Assembly (NCBI RefSeq): GCF_001442615.1
Contig: NZ_LMXN01000015.1
Span: 96,886 to 160,885 of the forward strand
Direction of reading: 5' to 3'
Source: Algoriphagus resistens
Lineage (GTDB): Bacteria > Bacteroidota > Bacteroidia > Cytophagales > Cyclobacteriaceae
Length of the DNA: 64,000 nt
Below, piece after piece: positions 35,060 through 44,536 of this stretch. The notes below the pieces were generated by a model, which saw only the letters and a program-made list of their open reading frames with translations, was not told the origin of the DNA and ran no database searches. A program made the translations under genes and the position numbers. The stretch's first letter is position 1, and the number at the start of each line of letters is the position of its first letter.

Positions 35060-35852
35060 GGAAAAGAATAATCTGGATCAGCTTTTCAAAGAAAAACTGG
35101 AAAACCATACAGAAAAACCAAGTGTACTTGCCTGGGAAAGATTAGAATCCCAGTTGCCGCAGAAGTCCAAGTCCTACAAAGGGATCTGGTGGGCCGCAGC
35201 TGCATCAATGACTATTTTCTTCACTATTGGGTATTTAGTGTTGCGGGAAGGAGATACCACTTTAGAAAACCCAATACTTGCTGGCAATAACACAGAAGAA
35301 AGTACTGAATCACCTATTCAGACCGAAGTCATAACACCAGAAGCATCACAGGAAGGACAAAAAGAAACGGAAAATCAACAGACAACTGAAGAACCGATAA
35401 CTAAGCCCACTAGTATAAAACCTAAAGCCAGGCCAGCTGATTCTTCTTCTAAAACCCAGAAATCCCAGCCAACAACTTCTCAAAATCCAGTGGCTATGAC
35501 AGAGGTAAAAGAGGGCACCGGGCAAGACAAAACGGTAAGGGAGGAAACACCAACTATTACTTTGGAAACATCAGTGATCCCAGAACCTGAATTTCCTCCT
35601 GTGGAATTGGAAAAAGCTGTGGCCGAAGTAACAGAACCAGTTGAAACACAACCAGCCTACACTGTAAAAATCTACTCTAGCGGATTAAAAGAAGAACCAA
35701 AAGATAAAAACCTCATTGCCGAAATCGGCAAAACAGTCAATGAAGTGGAGGGATTACTGGGCAAAGTAGATCAGGGATTTGCAGACCTGCAGGATGCAAA
35801 AAACAATCTATTCGCCAGCATTACCACCCGTAAGCCGAGAGCTGAGAAATAA
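35052..35852 (+). CDS. Single-pass membrane protein, likely anti-sigma factor
   Basis: 266 residues, starting at the ATG at 35052 preceded by AAGGAGA. About 43 cytoplasmic residues, one membrane segment (about 44-64, IWWAAAASMTIFFTIGYLVL), and a Thr/Glu/Pro-rich periplasmic part with a helical C-terminus. This is the layout of anti-sigma proteins, but I see no zinc-binding HxxxCxxC, so it would be a non-classical type. The position directly after the ECF gene, with overlap, supports the role; the function is inferred. Confidence 0.7.
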   Translation: MAKEKNNLDQLFKEKLENHTEKPSVLAWERLESQLPQKSKSYKGIWWAAAASMTIFFTIGYLVLREGDTTLENPILAGNNTEESTESPIQTEVITPEASQEGQKETENQQTTEEPITKPTSIKPKARPADSSSKTQKSQPTTSQNPVAMTEVKEGTGQDKTVREETPTITLETSVIPEPEFPPVELEKAVAEVTEPVETQPAYTVKIYSSGLKEEPKDKNLIAEIGKTVNEVEGLLGKVDQGFADLQDAKNNLFASITTRKPRAEK

Positions 35853-35885
35853 CAACTCACCAACTAGCATTAATCGAAACAAAAA

Positions 35886-36917
35886 ATGAAAAAATACCTT
35901 CTATTATTCTCTATGATGGCAATCGTGCAACTAGGATTTGCCGCAACAATGCCATCGATAGCCCACAGCGTTCCCAGTGACAGCGTGGTGATTGAATTCG
36001 GGAAATCCGGAAGAATAGTCATCATGGTGGATAGCAAAGAAGATTTTGAAAAACTAAAACTGATGAACATCAATCAGATCATCCGTGAGCTTGACCTGGA
36101 AGAAGATGAGGACAGTGGAGAAACCACCATAGTGGAAATCAAGAAAAAAGATGGTTCCTCCAAGCAGGTGGTAAAGGTGACAGAAGATGGAGCAGAAACG
36201 GAAGTATATATAGGAGGTATGCGGATTTTGGTAGATGAAACAGGCGAAAATACTAAAGTTCGTTTTGAACCGGGCTTGAAAAGGAAAAGCGATCCGCCAT
36301 TCAGAACTTACTTCAACTTTGATCTGGGGGTAAACAACTACCTGGAGGATGGTAAATTCCCTACCTCCGACAAACCTTATGCAGTAAAAGGCTGGGGAAG
36401 CTGGAATGTAGGTGTTAACTGGATGGCTGCTCAGCGAATCTCCAAAGGGTTCTACTGGGACTTCGGCCTAGGATTTCAGTTCTATAACTTCAAGTTTGAA
36501 AACAGAGACTACCAGGCCATAAGAGGTGATGAAGCCATAGATTTTATCCAAAGAACGGACGTTGATGGATTCAAGAGTAAAATCTCTGCTTCCTACATTA
36601 CAGCGATGACCATGCTGGAGCTGGATTTTGGCAAAATGAATGACAATGGACGAAGAGGCGTACGCATTGCCGCCGGACCTTATGCAGGATACAGACTCGG
36701 TGGTCAATCCAAATACGTCTATCGTGAACTGGGCGGATCAGGTCGTCACAAAGACAAGCAAGACACTGGACTTTACCTTCAGAATTTCAGGTACGGAGTG
36801 CGCGGTGAGCTTGGCATAGGCAGAGTCAAATTCTTCACTACCTATGACCTGAACGAACTGTTCCAGGAAGACAAAGGACCGGCTCTTAACCCGATCACTT
36901 TTGGGATAGTATTTTGA
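35886..36917 (+). CDS. Outer membrane beta-barrel protein (first of two paralogues)
   Basis: 343 residues with a signal peptide of about 20 residues. The first 135 residues are hydrophilic and acidic; the rest shows alternating beta strands of a small barrel (FNFDLGVNNYLEDG, WGSWNVGVNWMAAQRISKGFYWDFGLGFQFYNFKF) and ends PITFGIVF. The barrel part resembles the next gene product (KSKISASY, GPYAGYRLGGQSKYVY versus GGYAGVRIGGRGKFVY). Expected in the outer membrane. It is probably part of the sigma-controlled cluster. Confidence 0.8.
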   Translation: MKKYLLLFSMMAIVQLGFAATMPSIAHSVPSDSVVIEFGKSGRIVIMVDSKEDFEKLKLMNINQIIRELDLEEDEDSGETTIVEIKKKDGSSKQVVKVTEDGAETEVYIGGMRILVDETGENTKVRFEPGLKRKSDPPFRTYFNFDLGVNNYLEDGKFPTSDKPYAVKGWGSWNVGVNWMAAQRISKGFYWDFGLGFQFYNFKFENRDYQAIRGDEAIDFIQRTDVDGFKSKISASYITAMTMLELDFGKMNDNGRRGVRIAAGPYAGYRLGGQSKYVYRELGGSGRHKDKQDTGLYLQNFRYGVRGELGIGRVKFFTTYDLNELFQEDKGPALNPITFGIVF

Positions 36918-37054
36918 GGGATTGGATCATTTATCCAAATGTCTCATTAAGCACCCTGCTGGTGAGCAGGAAGTCAAAATGGGCTTAACCACCACAAAGG
37001 TTTCTTACTCAGCCTGACACATGAAAAACGAGTTTTGACCCAAACCTTTTAAAA

Positions 37055-37855
37055 ATGAAAACTACACTACTACCCCTGTTATTTTTGGTTCTCTCCTTAA
37101 GCCAGGCTTTTGCACAGGGCGAACCCGACACAGTGATCTACACCAAAACCAAAGTGATCAAAGTCTTTGGGAATACCTGGTCCTATCAGCAGAAAGAGGA
37201 CGGAAAATGGATTTTGGATATTGAGGAAGACGATGAAGTAAAGATCAAAGACATTCATCAGAGACAACGATTTACCGCTGGGCTTGATACTGAGTTGGGA
37301 ATCAACCAGGTCACACCTACTGATCAGATGCCAACTGTGAAACCTTGGGGATCCTGGTACTATGCCATCAATATTCTAGGCACAACTAAAATTGCCAAAA
37401 ACTTCCATCTGTATTCCAGCATCGGGGTAAACTGGTACAATTTCAAACTGGAAGACAGAAGTTTGATTGCTGTAAAATATCCAGACGGAATAGTCTGGGA
37501 AGAATTCTCAGGGTCTGGCACTGGAACAAAATCCAAAATATCCGCCTCCTACCTCAACTTCACCTTAGTCCCTACGCTACTGTCCAACAACCAAAAACTC
37601 CGACTTGGACTTGGTGGCTATGCCGGCGTAAGAATCGGTGGACGGGGAAAATTTGTGTATGATGATGAAAATGGCAAAAAACAAAAGCAATTTGAAAAAT
37701 CAAACATGTACGTAGAGAACTTCCGCTATGGGGCACGTGCAGAAATCGGAGTGAGCGATGTCACGCTTTTCTTTAACTATGATTTAAATAACCTTTTCCA
37801 AGAAAACTTAGGTCCGGAAGTTCAGGCAATGAGCTTCGGAGTTACCATCAGATAA
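37055..37855 (+). CDS. Outer membrane beta-barrel protein (second paralogue)
   Basis: 266 residues with a signal peptide of about 20 residues ending AFAQ. The barrel region aligns with that of the preceding gene (WGSWYYAINILGTTKIAKNF, KSKISASYLN, GVRIGGRGKFVY, NLFQENLGPEVQAMSFGV), but the long acidic N-terminal domain is shortened to about 45 residues. Likely a tandem duplication in the same operon. Function unknown. Confidence 0.8.
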   Translation: MKTTLLPLLFLVLSLSQAFAQGEPDTVIYTKTKVIKVFGNTWSYQQKEDGKWILDIEEDDEVKIKDIHQRQRFTAGLDTELGINQVTPTDQMPTVKPWGSWYYAINILGTTKIAKNFHLYSSIGVNWYNFKLEDRSLIAVKYPDGIVWEEFSGSGTGTKSKISASYLNFTLVPTLLSNNQKLRLGLGGYAGVRIGGRGKFVYDDENGKKQKQFEKSNMYVENFRYGARAEIGVSDVTLFFNYDLNNLFQENLGPEVQAMSFGVTIR

Positions 37856-37866
37856 ACACCATAACT

Positions 37867-38796
37867 ATGAAAAAATTCTTCAAATTATCAAGCTTGGCTA
37901 TGGCCATGATGCTGATCTCCGTTGTCAGCTTTGCGCAAAAAGTATTGGTAGATGCCAATAAAAACTATACTAATATCAAAGCAGTGGAAGTAAGTGGAGG
38001 GTGGCTGGACGTCTCCTATATGGGTGGCCCAGATTCGGATGTAAACGTGGAAGCCTATCTGGAATCAAACGATGAAAGTCAGGACATCATTTTCGTGACT
38101 GTAGGCGATGTGTTGAAAATATCCTACGAACAAAGTTCCAGAAATTCTTCTTGGGGAAACAACCGAAACAAAGGATATATCAAAATCACGGGTCCTATGA
38201 ATATGGATCTGGACATGAAAAATTCCTCCGGCACTCTCACTGTGGACAAAATAGTTGGGAATAAAACGAATTTAAGAGTTTCATCCGGCAAGATCACAGC
38301 CACAAATATCTCAGGAGATTTGGCAATCAAAGCCAGTTCAGGAGCGCTATATATAGACAAAGTGTCGGGAGACATAGAAGCGGGTGTGACTTCTGGAAAT
38401 GCCGACATAAGTAATATAGGGGGCAGTGTAGATTATCAGTCAACAAGTGGGTCGTTGACAGCTGACCGAATAAAAGGACAATTAAGCGTGGCTTTAACCT
38501 CCGGAAATGCGAAGCTCAGCAACATAGGCACTTTGGGAGAAATGAAATTCACTTCCGGAAATATTCGTGCTACCAACGCCGGATTGAGCGGAAACACCAA
38601 TTTCAATGGCACCTCTGGAAACTTCAGAATCCAGACTCCCTCCAATTTAAAGGATTTCAACTTTTCCCTGAAAGCATCTTCTGGCAACCTAAAAGTGGGA
38701 GGTATCAATACCGGGAAAAACCTGGAAATTGATAATGATGCATCTGCCTGGGTAAAAGGATCTATTTCCTCAGGAAATATCACGATAGAAAATTAA
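37867..38796 (+). CDS. DUF4097-type repeat protein
   Basis: 309 residues with a signal peptide of about 23 residues. From about residue 110 the protein is made of repeats of about 20 residues around SSGxLTVDKI / TSGNAxLSNI / GNIRATNAG, the pattern of DUF4097 and related beta-helix or beta-solenoid domains. Such proteins are secreted or periplasmic and often sit downstream of ECF sigma and barrel genes. The role is not known. A terminator follows. Confidence 0.85.
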   Translation: MKKFFKLSSLAMAMMLISVVSFAQKVLVDANKNYTNIKAVEVSGGWLDVSYMGGPDSDVNVEAYLESNDESQDIIFVTVGDVLKISYEQSSRNSSWGNNRNKGYIKITGPMNMDLDMKNSSGTLTVDKIVGNKTNLRVSSGKITATNISGDLAIKASSGALYIDKVSGDIEAGVTSGNADISNIGGSVDYQSTSGSLTADRIKGQLSVALTSGNAKLSNIGTLGEMKFTSGNIRATNAGLSGNTNFNGTSGNFRIQTPSNLKDFNFSLKASSGNLKVGGINTGKNLEIDNDASAWVKGSISSGNITIEN

Positions 38797-38820
38797 TTAG
38801 CTATAATTATCCAAAAAAGG

Positions 38821-38845
38821 CCAATCCATATGGGTTGGTTTTTTT
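38821..38845 (+). terminator. Terminator after the DUF4097 gene
   Basis: CCAATCC (38821-38827) pairs with GGGTTGG (38832-38838, one G-T pair) over a 4-base loop, followed by a run of seven T residues. It marks the end of the sigma-barrel-DUF4097 cluster. Confidence 0.85.
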
Positions 38846-39068
38846 GTGAAAAAAATTTTCGTAGTGTACACGGATGTTTTCGCAGAGAGCGCTCTTTAAA
38901 TCATAACAACAACTTATAAAATGGGGGCTGAATCCCCCCTTTAAAAAAGAAAAGTGTTTAAAATTTATAGTACCACCGTTCAATTAGCTAATTTTTATTG
39001 TCCGTGTTCAAGGCTCAAATAACTATTGAATTCTTGGCCCCAATTTCTTGATTCGAAAATCTTCAATC

Positions 39069-39593
39069 TTACTCCGGCCTAGAAGCTAATCTTATGACTT
39101 CAGCATCTTCCTTGTTCAGTTTAAGCAAAGTTTTGATTCGCTCAGGAGTTGGTTTAGCTACAGAAAAAAAGAACAGTACCCCAGCGAAAACCACATTGTA
39201 AATAGCCGATCCAAAAAAGAGCAATCCTGCCGAGCAAATCAAGGCAGCCACGAAAAGCATTATATATCGTTCGCGTGTGGCATTTGCGTAGATTTTTAGC
39301 TTGACCAACAAATCCTCTGTCTGAAAAACTGCCTGTACTTTTTTTCTAAAAAGCAGGTACTGAGCCAATAAAAGGCCTATTCCTGCACCAGACAAAAATT
39401 GATCAACTAACAGTGGTAATTCAGGAAGGTTCCATGTTGCTTTCCCGGTTGATTGATACAAATAGATCATCCCGAAAATAGGAAGAACCAATACCAATAA
39501 AATTAAAATAAGCCGATCGAGTTTTATGTAAACCTTCCTGAATTCCTCTATTTCCAAAATAAGAGCTTTAGTGAGATTATAAGAATTACTCAA
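39069..39593 (-). CDS. Four-helix membrane protein of unknown function
   Basis: 174 residues. Hydrophobic segments at about 29-47, 65-83 and 112-140 and a charged C-terminal tail (PERIKTLLKLNKEDAEVIRL). No family recognised. Its first 8 bases overlap the 3' end of the ferredoxin-type reductase gene, so it probably is cotranscribed with, and may anchor, that reductase. Confidence 0.7.
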   Translation of the reverse strand: MSNSYNLTKALILEIEEFRKVYIKLDRLILILLVLVLPIFGMIYLYQSTGKATWNLPELPLLVDQFLSGAGIGLLLAQYLLFRKKVQAVFQTEDLLVKLKIYANATRERYIMLFVAALICSAGLLFFGSAIYNVVFAGVLFFFSVAKPTPERIKTLLKLNKEDAEVIRLASRPE

Positions 39594-40686
39594 TGGTGAT
39601 CTTCACATCATCGCTGAGCGGATGCCCTACGCAGCAAAGTACATAGCCTGCCTCAATTTCATTAGGACTCAAACCGGCATCTTCATCCATTTTCACCTTA
39701 CCACTAAGCAACCTCCCTCTACAAGCGGTACAAAGGCCGCTTTGGCAGCTGTAGGGCATATTCAAGTCCTGCGACAATCCAGCTTCCAGGATAGTTTTAT
39801 CCGGCGATACAGTCACCACACTTTCCTCACCTTCTAAAATCACGGTGACATCTCGAGTAAGCAATCCTCCAGTAATCCCGTGAGCGGCATCCTCATGTGC
39901 CTTATCAGCAGCGGCTGAGTAGAAACTCTCTCTGTGCACTTTCTCGCTAGGAACTCCCAATTCATCCAATACCGCCACCACATTGTCCATGATCCCTTCT
40001 GGTCCGCAGGCGAAATACTCCTTATCGAACTCAGGTTCTGACTCAGCTTTTTTAGCGAAATCCAGAATTCTTTCTTTGGACAATCTTCCTTTTAAACCTG
40101 TCCATGCCGCGCTTGGTTGACTCAAATTGTGAATCACTTCCAGCCTATCCCCATCCTTCTCGACCAAAGATTCTAATTCCCTTTTGAATATGATTTGTTC
40201 CTCATTTCTGCTACAATAAAGTAGGGAAATTTTAGAATTCGGCTCATTTATCAACACAGATTTCAAAATCCCCATAATGGGCGTTATTCCACTTCCTGCA
40301 GCCACCAAGAAAAAATGCTTTTTATTTTTGGAGTGAAAATCAGTGGTAAAATTACCTAAGGGTTTGAGTACGTTGATCGTCTTACCGGGAAAAACCCGCT
40401 CGTTTAGGAAATTGGAAAATTTACCTTTAGGGACACGCTTTACAGAGATTCCCGGAAAGGGATCTACATAAGGAGACGTGCATAGGCTATATGACCTACG
40501 TTGCTCTTTGCCTTCAAAATCCATGACAAGCGTAAGAAACTGACCTGGCTTATAATCAAGAAACGGCTCTGGCTGTTCAAAATACAAGGTGACTGTATCT
40601 TCTGTTTCTTTTACTACCTCCCTCACTTTCAGTGGCAAAAACTGTGATGCCTTTACCTCCTTCTTTTTCTTAAATAAATTGAACAT
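39586..40686 (-). CDS. PaaE-type ferredoxin/flavodoxin reductase with 2Fe-2S domain
   Basis: 366 residues. FAD-binding RSYS at 64-67, the nucleotide site GSGITP at 131-136, and a C-terminal plant-type 2Fe-2S domain with C314, C319, C322 and C352. This order (FAD, NAD(P), 2Fe-2S) is that of the PaaE-like reductases that feed electrons from NAD(P)H to oxygenases. No oxygenase gene is adjacent. The downstream membrane protein gene overlaps by 8 bases. Confidence 0.92.
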   Translation of the reverse strand: MFNLFKKKKEVKASQFLPLKVREVVKETEDTVTLYFEQPEPFLDYKPGQFLTLVMDFEGKEQRRSYSLCTSPYVDPFPGISVKRVPKGKFSNFLNERVFPGKTINVLKPLGNFTTDFHSKNKKHFFLVAAGSGITPIMGILKSVLINEPNSKISLLYCSRNEEQIIFKRELESLVEKDGDRLEVIHNLSQPSAAWTGLKGRLSKERILDFAKKAESEPEFDKEYFACGPEGIMDNVVAVLDELGVPSEKVHRESFYSAAADKAHEDAAHGITGGLLTRDVTVILEGEESVVTVSPDKTILEAGLSQDLNMPYSCQSGLCTACRGRLLSGKVKMDEDAGLSPNEIEAGYVLCCVGHPLSDDVKITIE

Positions 40687-40906
40687 TCCTGATCTGAGCT
40701 TTTATCTGTTTAAACGGTGCAAAATTAATCCACAAAGCCAAAGTATTCGGCCTTATGGTTGATTATTTGTAAATCTTAACCCAGATAAAGACGCTGTGGT
40801 TCGAATTTTTTAAAGGATATTTCCTGAATTAGGCGACTTAAAACCGAACTTTTGGCTTCAAAAAATTAACTTTGCACCTTCCTAAAACCAATTTGACTTA
40901 AAAAAG

Positions 40907-42250
40907 ATGGAATTAAACGCTTTGACCGCAGTGACTTCTGTAGATGGACGGTATGCCGGCAAAACAGCTCCTTTAAGAGCATATTTTTCTGAATTTGCCC
41001 TGATCAAGTACCGTGTTCATGTAGAAGTGGAGTATTTCATTGCACTTTGTGAACTTCCATTACCACAATTGAAGGACTTTGACAAGGATCTTTTTGAGAA
41101 TCTCCGGTCGATTGTTTCTGATTTTTCGTTCGCTGACGCGGATACTATCAAGGCAACCGAAAAAATCACAAACCACGATGTAAAAGCTGTGGAATATTTC
41201 CTAAAAGAGAAATTCGATGCGCTGGGGTTGGAAGCGCACAAGGAATTTATACATTTTGGCCTGACCTCTCAGGACATCAATAATACTGCGACTCCTTTAA
41301 TGCTGAAGGAAGGGTTGAATGAAGTGATTCTACCGCAGCTGCAAGCAGTACTCGACAGACTCTCTGTATTGGCAACTAATTGGGAAAACATCCCAATGCT
41401 TGCAAAAACCCACGGACAGCCCGCTTCCCCTACCCGTCTGGGTAAGGAAATCGAAGTATTTGTAGTCCGTCTTAAAAAGCAACTTGAATTACTTCATCAT
41501 ATTCCTTTCTCTGCGAAATTTGGCGGTGCTACCGGCAATATGAATGCACATCATGTCGCCTACCCTTCCTTTAAATGGAATGAATTTGCATTTCAGTTTG
41601 TGGGCGAATACCTGGGCTTGGAGAGAAGCTATCCCACCACACAGATTGAGCATTATGATAATCTTGCGGCAGTTTTTGATGGGCTGAAACGAATCAATAC
41701 GATTCTTTTGGATCTGTCCAAAGACGTCTGGCAATATGTGGCAATGAATTACTTCAAGCAAAAAATCAAAGCCGGTGAAATCGGTTCTTCTGCAATGCCG
41801 CATAAAGTCAACCCTATTGATTTTGAAAATGCTGAGGGTAATCTGGGCATTGCAAATGCATTATTGGAGCATTTGGCTGCAAAGCTACCTATTTCCAGAC
41901 TGCAGCGGGATTTGACAGACAGCACTGTACTGAGAACCATAGGCGTACCGCTAGGGCACATGTTGATTTCCTTTGAATCTTTGCTGAAAGGCTTGGATAA
42001 ACTTGAGCTCAATGAGGCTGCAATCCATGCTGATTTGGAAGAAAACTGGGCGGTGGTCGCTGAGGCTATCCAAACTATATTGAGAAGAGAAGGATTCCCA
42101 AAACCATATGAAGCGCTTAAAGATCTAACCAGAACCAATGCTAAAATCACCGAAAAATCCATATCGGAATTCATCGCTAACCTTCCTGTTTCTAATGAAC
42201 TGAAAGCTGAGCTGAGTGTGATTTCCCCTTTCAACTATACCGGGATTTGA
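40907..42250 (+). CDS. purB: Adenylosuccinate lyase
   Basis: 447 residues, the length of the E. coli-type enzyme. The signature SSAMPHKVNP is at 294-303, with the catalytic serine S295, and KTHGQPASPT around 167-176. PurB catalyses two fumarate-releasing steps of purine synthesis. A TAACTTTG box at 40867-40874 is a plausible -7 element about 33 bases before the start codon. Single-gene unit with its own terminator. Confidence 0.96.
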   Translation: MELNALTAVTSVDGRYAGKTAPLRAYFSEFALIKYRVHVEVEYFIALCELPLPQLKDFDKDLFENLRSIVSDFSFADADTIKATEKITNHDVKAVEYFLKEKFDALGLEAHKEFIHFGLTSQDINNTATPLMLKEGLNEVILPQLQAVLDRLSVLATNWENIPMLAKTHGQPASPTRLGKEIEVFVVRLKKQLELLHHIPFSAKFGGATGNMNAHHVAYPSFKWNEFAFQFVGEYLGLERSYPTTQIEHYDNLAAVFDGLKRINTILLDLSKDVWQYVAMNYFKQKIKAGEIGSSAMPHKVNPIDFENAEGNLGIANALLEHLAAKLPISRLQRDLTDSTVLRTIGVPLGHMLISFESLLKGLDKLELNEAAIHADLEENWAVVAEAIQTILRREGFPKPYEALKDLTRTNAKITEKSISEFIANLPVSNELKAELSVISPFNYTGI

Positions 42251-42299
42251 CAAAGTAGTGAGCAGTAGCAGTTGTCACCATACAAGTCACACTATTGCC

Positions 42300-42330
42300 G
42301 CCGTTCGTAAGTCACGAACGGCATTTTTTT
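42300..42330. terminator. Terminator between purB and ctlX
   Basis: GCCGTTCGT (42300-42308) pairs with ACGAACGGC (42314-42322) over a 5-base loop, followed by seven T residues. It lies between the convergent genes and can act in both directions, though the T-run favours purB. Confidence 0.85.
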
Positions 42331-42343
42331 CTCAATTAAGAAG

Positions 42344-43273
42344 TTAACTATGGGGTAGAAATATTTCTGCCATCATGCATCGGGCGCTTCCTCCTCCCAA
42401 TTTTTCTATAGTAGCAATAGCTGGACTGATGATAGTAGTGTATTTTTCTATCAACTGGATCTGCCCGATAGTTAGAGAATCCAGCGCGGATTCAGACATT
42501 ACCGTGAATTTCTCTCCCCCCGCATTTCCTACTTCGAGCATGTTTCCAGCGAAGTGAAATTTTTGTTTTGCTGTGATAGGCACCACTTTTTTACCGGCTT
42601 CAGTCAATCTTTTTTGTACTGCCTGTTTTTCTAAAGCTTTAGGAATACTATCCAAACAAACCACCGCTATATCGGACCCCACATGCATCATCACATTGGT
42701 ATGATAAATGGGACTGATCACCCCCTGAACCTCTTGAGTTGCATGAAATGCAATGATTTTATAGCCAAGAAGCTTTCCTAAATAATCAAGCGGGATAGGA
42801 TGTGTACGTTCAGAATAGCAGGCAAAAATTGTTTTGGACTGATGATCCATGACCATGCTTCCTGTTCCTTCCAAAAACTGCCCATCTTCTTCAAAAAAAC
42901 TCAAATCAATAATTTCATCCACTTTAAACTTGCGCTTTATCAAGTTCTCAATCAAGTCCTTTCTCCGCTCTAATCTTCGATTGTGGGAATACATAGGATA
43001 CAAAATCAACTTTCCGTCCGAATGTGTGCTAAACCAGTTATTGGGAAAAATCGCATCAAGTTTCACTGGCACAGCAGTATCTTCTTCTATGATGACATTG
43101 ACACCCTGATCTCTAAGCATGAATACAAACCCATCAAATTCCTTTTGCGCCAGTCTATTGATTTCATCAGATGACCTTGTATCCGCTTGTTGATAAAAGT
43201 TATTCTCAGCAGTTTCCGGATTGAATCCAAAATTAGCCGGTCGAACCATCAGAATAGTAGAGGAAGTCTGCAT
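42344..43273 (-). CDS. ctlX: CtlX-type amidinotransferase/citrulline hydrolase-like protein
   Basis: 309 residues. It has the guanidino-modifying fold pattern: FPNNWFSTHSDGKLILYPM, the glutamate and glycine turn LEGTGSMVMDH, HTNVMMHVG with the catalytic histidine, and the C-terminal nucleophile in GGGSARCMMAEIF. CtlX-type proteins are believed to hydrolyse citrulline. I see no arginine pathway gene beside it. The next gene upstream ends exactly at its start, so they may form an operon. Confidence 0.85.
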   Translation of the reverse strand: MQTSSTILMVRPANFGFNPETAENNFYQQADTRSSDEINRLAQKEFDGFVFMLRDQGVNVIIEEDTAVPVKLDAIFPNNWFSTHSDGKLILYPMYSHNRRLERRKDLIENLIKRKFKVDEIIDLSFFEEDGQFLEGTGSMVMDHQSKTIFACYSERTHPIPLDYLGKLLGYKIIAFHATQEVQGVISPIYHTNVMMHVGSDIAVVCLDSIPKALEKQAVQKRLTEAGKKVVPITAKQKFHFAGNMLEVGNAGGEKFTVMSESALDSLTIGQIQLIEKYTTIISPAIATIEKLGGGSARCMMAEIFLPHS

Positions 43274-44142
43274 TAATTTCGCGTAGCAGTGTACTTATAA
43301 AGAACGGGATCCAAGTCGAATCGTTTTTCACTGAGGGTGTAGTATACTTTGCCGTCAGGCCTAAAGCCAATTGCCTCTCCCTGAGGTTCTGGAGAATAAG
43401 GGAGTTCTACTGGAGCTCTACCCATAGCTCGTGCTACAGTTTCTCCTATGTTCCTTTTCCAATAGTAGACGGTAAGATAATTTTTAACCACAATTTGACT
43501 CCCGTCCGCAGAAATATCCGCTGCAGTTGCGTTGGTAAACGGGAGCTTGATCATTTCTTCGAGCTCAGCTTCACCAGTACCAAATTTATCAGCAGGCAAT
43601 CTATAAACCATATTGAGGCTATCTCGCTTAGAAAGTATGAAAATATCTCCTGTGATAGGATCAATCATGAGGGATTCTGCATCCCTAGCTCCTCCAGGAT
43701 AAGTGAGTTTTATCTTTTCGGGAATTACCTCGTTTTTAGAAATACCAGCACTTGGCTCAGGAAATCGATAAATAATAACTTCTTCATATACCGCATTGTT
43801 ATCTCCGATCTCTCCCACGTAGAGGTACGATCCGCCATTAGCTCCTGGGCCTACAGCTATATCCTCCCAATCTCTATTCTCAGTCTCTAGCAATTTAATT
43901 TCACCTAGTCTATTTCCAAGCGAGTCTATCAAATAAACGACAGCTTCTCCACCACTGTCATTATGTATGTAGATCATGCCAGGATGCATCCTACTACAAG
44001 CCAAGCCTGAAATCTCATCTAAGGATCTATCCTTTAGGACAGCAACTGCAACTCCCTCTCCGAAACCTGGGACCAAATCTTGCTGCGCATTGACGCAAGA
44101 AAACGAAAAAAATAAAGCAATAATTCCTACAGTTGTTTTCAT
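43273..44142 (-). CDS. Secreted beta-propeller-like protein
   Basis: 289 residues with a signal peptide of about 19 residues. The mature sequence contains repeated short strand patterns (GLACSRMHPGMIYIHNDSG, LYVGEIGDNNAVYEE, DAESLMIDPITGDIFILSKR, EAIGFRPDGKVYYTLSEKR) typical of a propeller domain. No catalytic motif is seen. Possibly a secreted binding or phytase-like protein, unconfirmed. Its start codon lies at the edge of the triple repeat at 44135-44430. Stop overlaps the ctlX start by one base. Confidence 0.75.
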   Translation of the reverse strand: MKTTVGIIALFFSFSCVNAQQDLVPGFGEGVAVAVLKDRSLDEISGLACSRMHPGMIYIHNDSGGEAVVYLIDSLGNRLGEIKLLETENRDWEDIAVGPGANGGSYLYVGEIGDNNAVYEEVIIYRFPEPSAGISKNEVIPEKIKLTYPGGARDAESLMIDPITGDIFILSKRDSLNMVYRLPADKFGTGEAELEEMIKLPFTNATAADISADGSQIVVKNYLTVYYWKRNIGETVARAMGRAPVELPYSPEPQGEAIGFRPDGKVYYTLSEKRFDLDPVLYKYTATRN

Positions 44143-44430
44143 ATGATTATATTTTGTCTGTTAAGGGCCATATGGAATCTCGCATGCATTATAATCATTC
44201 CTCTGTGTGTTGCCTGCAACATGCTCGATTTCATCTGTTTATAATTGTTTTAAATGGTCAGATGGAATCTTTGACGATCAAAATAATCATTGCCCTGTGT
44301 GTTTTAATGATGATTTTAATCGTGTCGATTTCATATGTTTATAATTTGTCTTTTAAGGGCCATATGGAATCTCGCATGCCTTATAATCATCCCTCTGTGT
44401 GTCGTTTTCGACATGCTCGATTTCGTATGA
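44135..44430. repeat. Three tandem 90-102 base repeats upstream of the propeller gene
   Basis: Three copies begin around 44138, 44239 and 44331, aligned by ATGGAATCT at 44172, 44262 and 44364. Copies 1 and 3 are nearly identical and copy 2 has drifted and carries about ten extra bases. Copies 1 and 3 each carry GCATG then CATGC around an inner palindrome that differs yet keeps pairing (TTGCCTGCAA in copy 1, TCGTTTTCGA in copy 3), which looks like compensatory change. Copy 2 lacks this hairpin but encodes a short hydrophobic peptide from its ATGGAATCT (MESLTIKIIIALCVLMMILI). No known repeat family recognised. Confidence 0.7.
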
Positions 44431-44536
44431 TGGCTGTTAATACTTTCTAAAAGTAAATAAAATGGCAAGCTGCCTTACTATACGAATAGCTCTTTACAGC
44501 TTCTTTTTATATTGGAGACCTCAAACAAGTGAAAAA

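Noticed and set aside
44133..44450. Open reading frame of 105 codons through the triple repeat
   Set aside because: Copies 1 and 3 give no convincing protein; only copy 2 reads as a hydrophobic peptide. Kept as a repeat, not as a gene.
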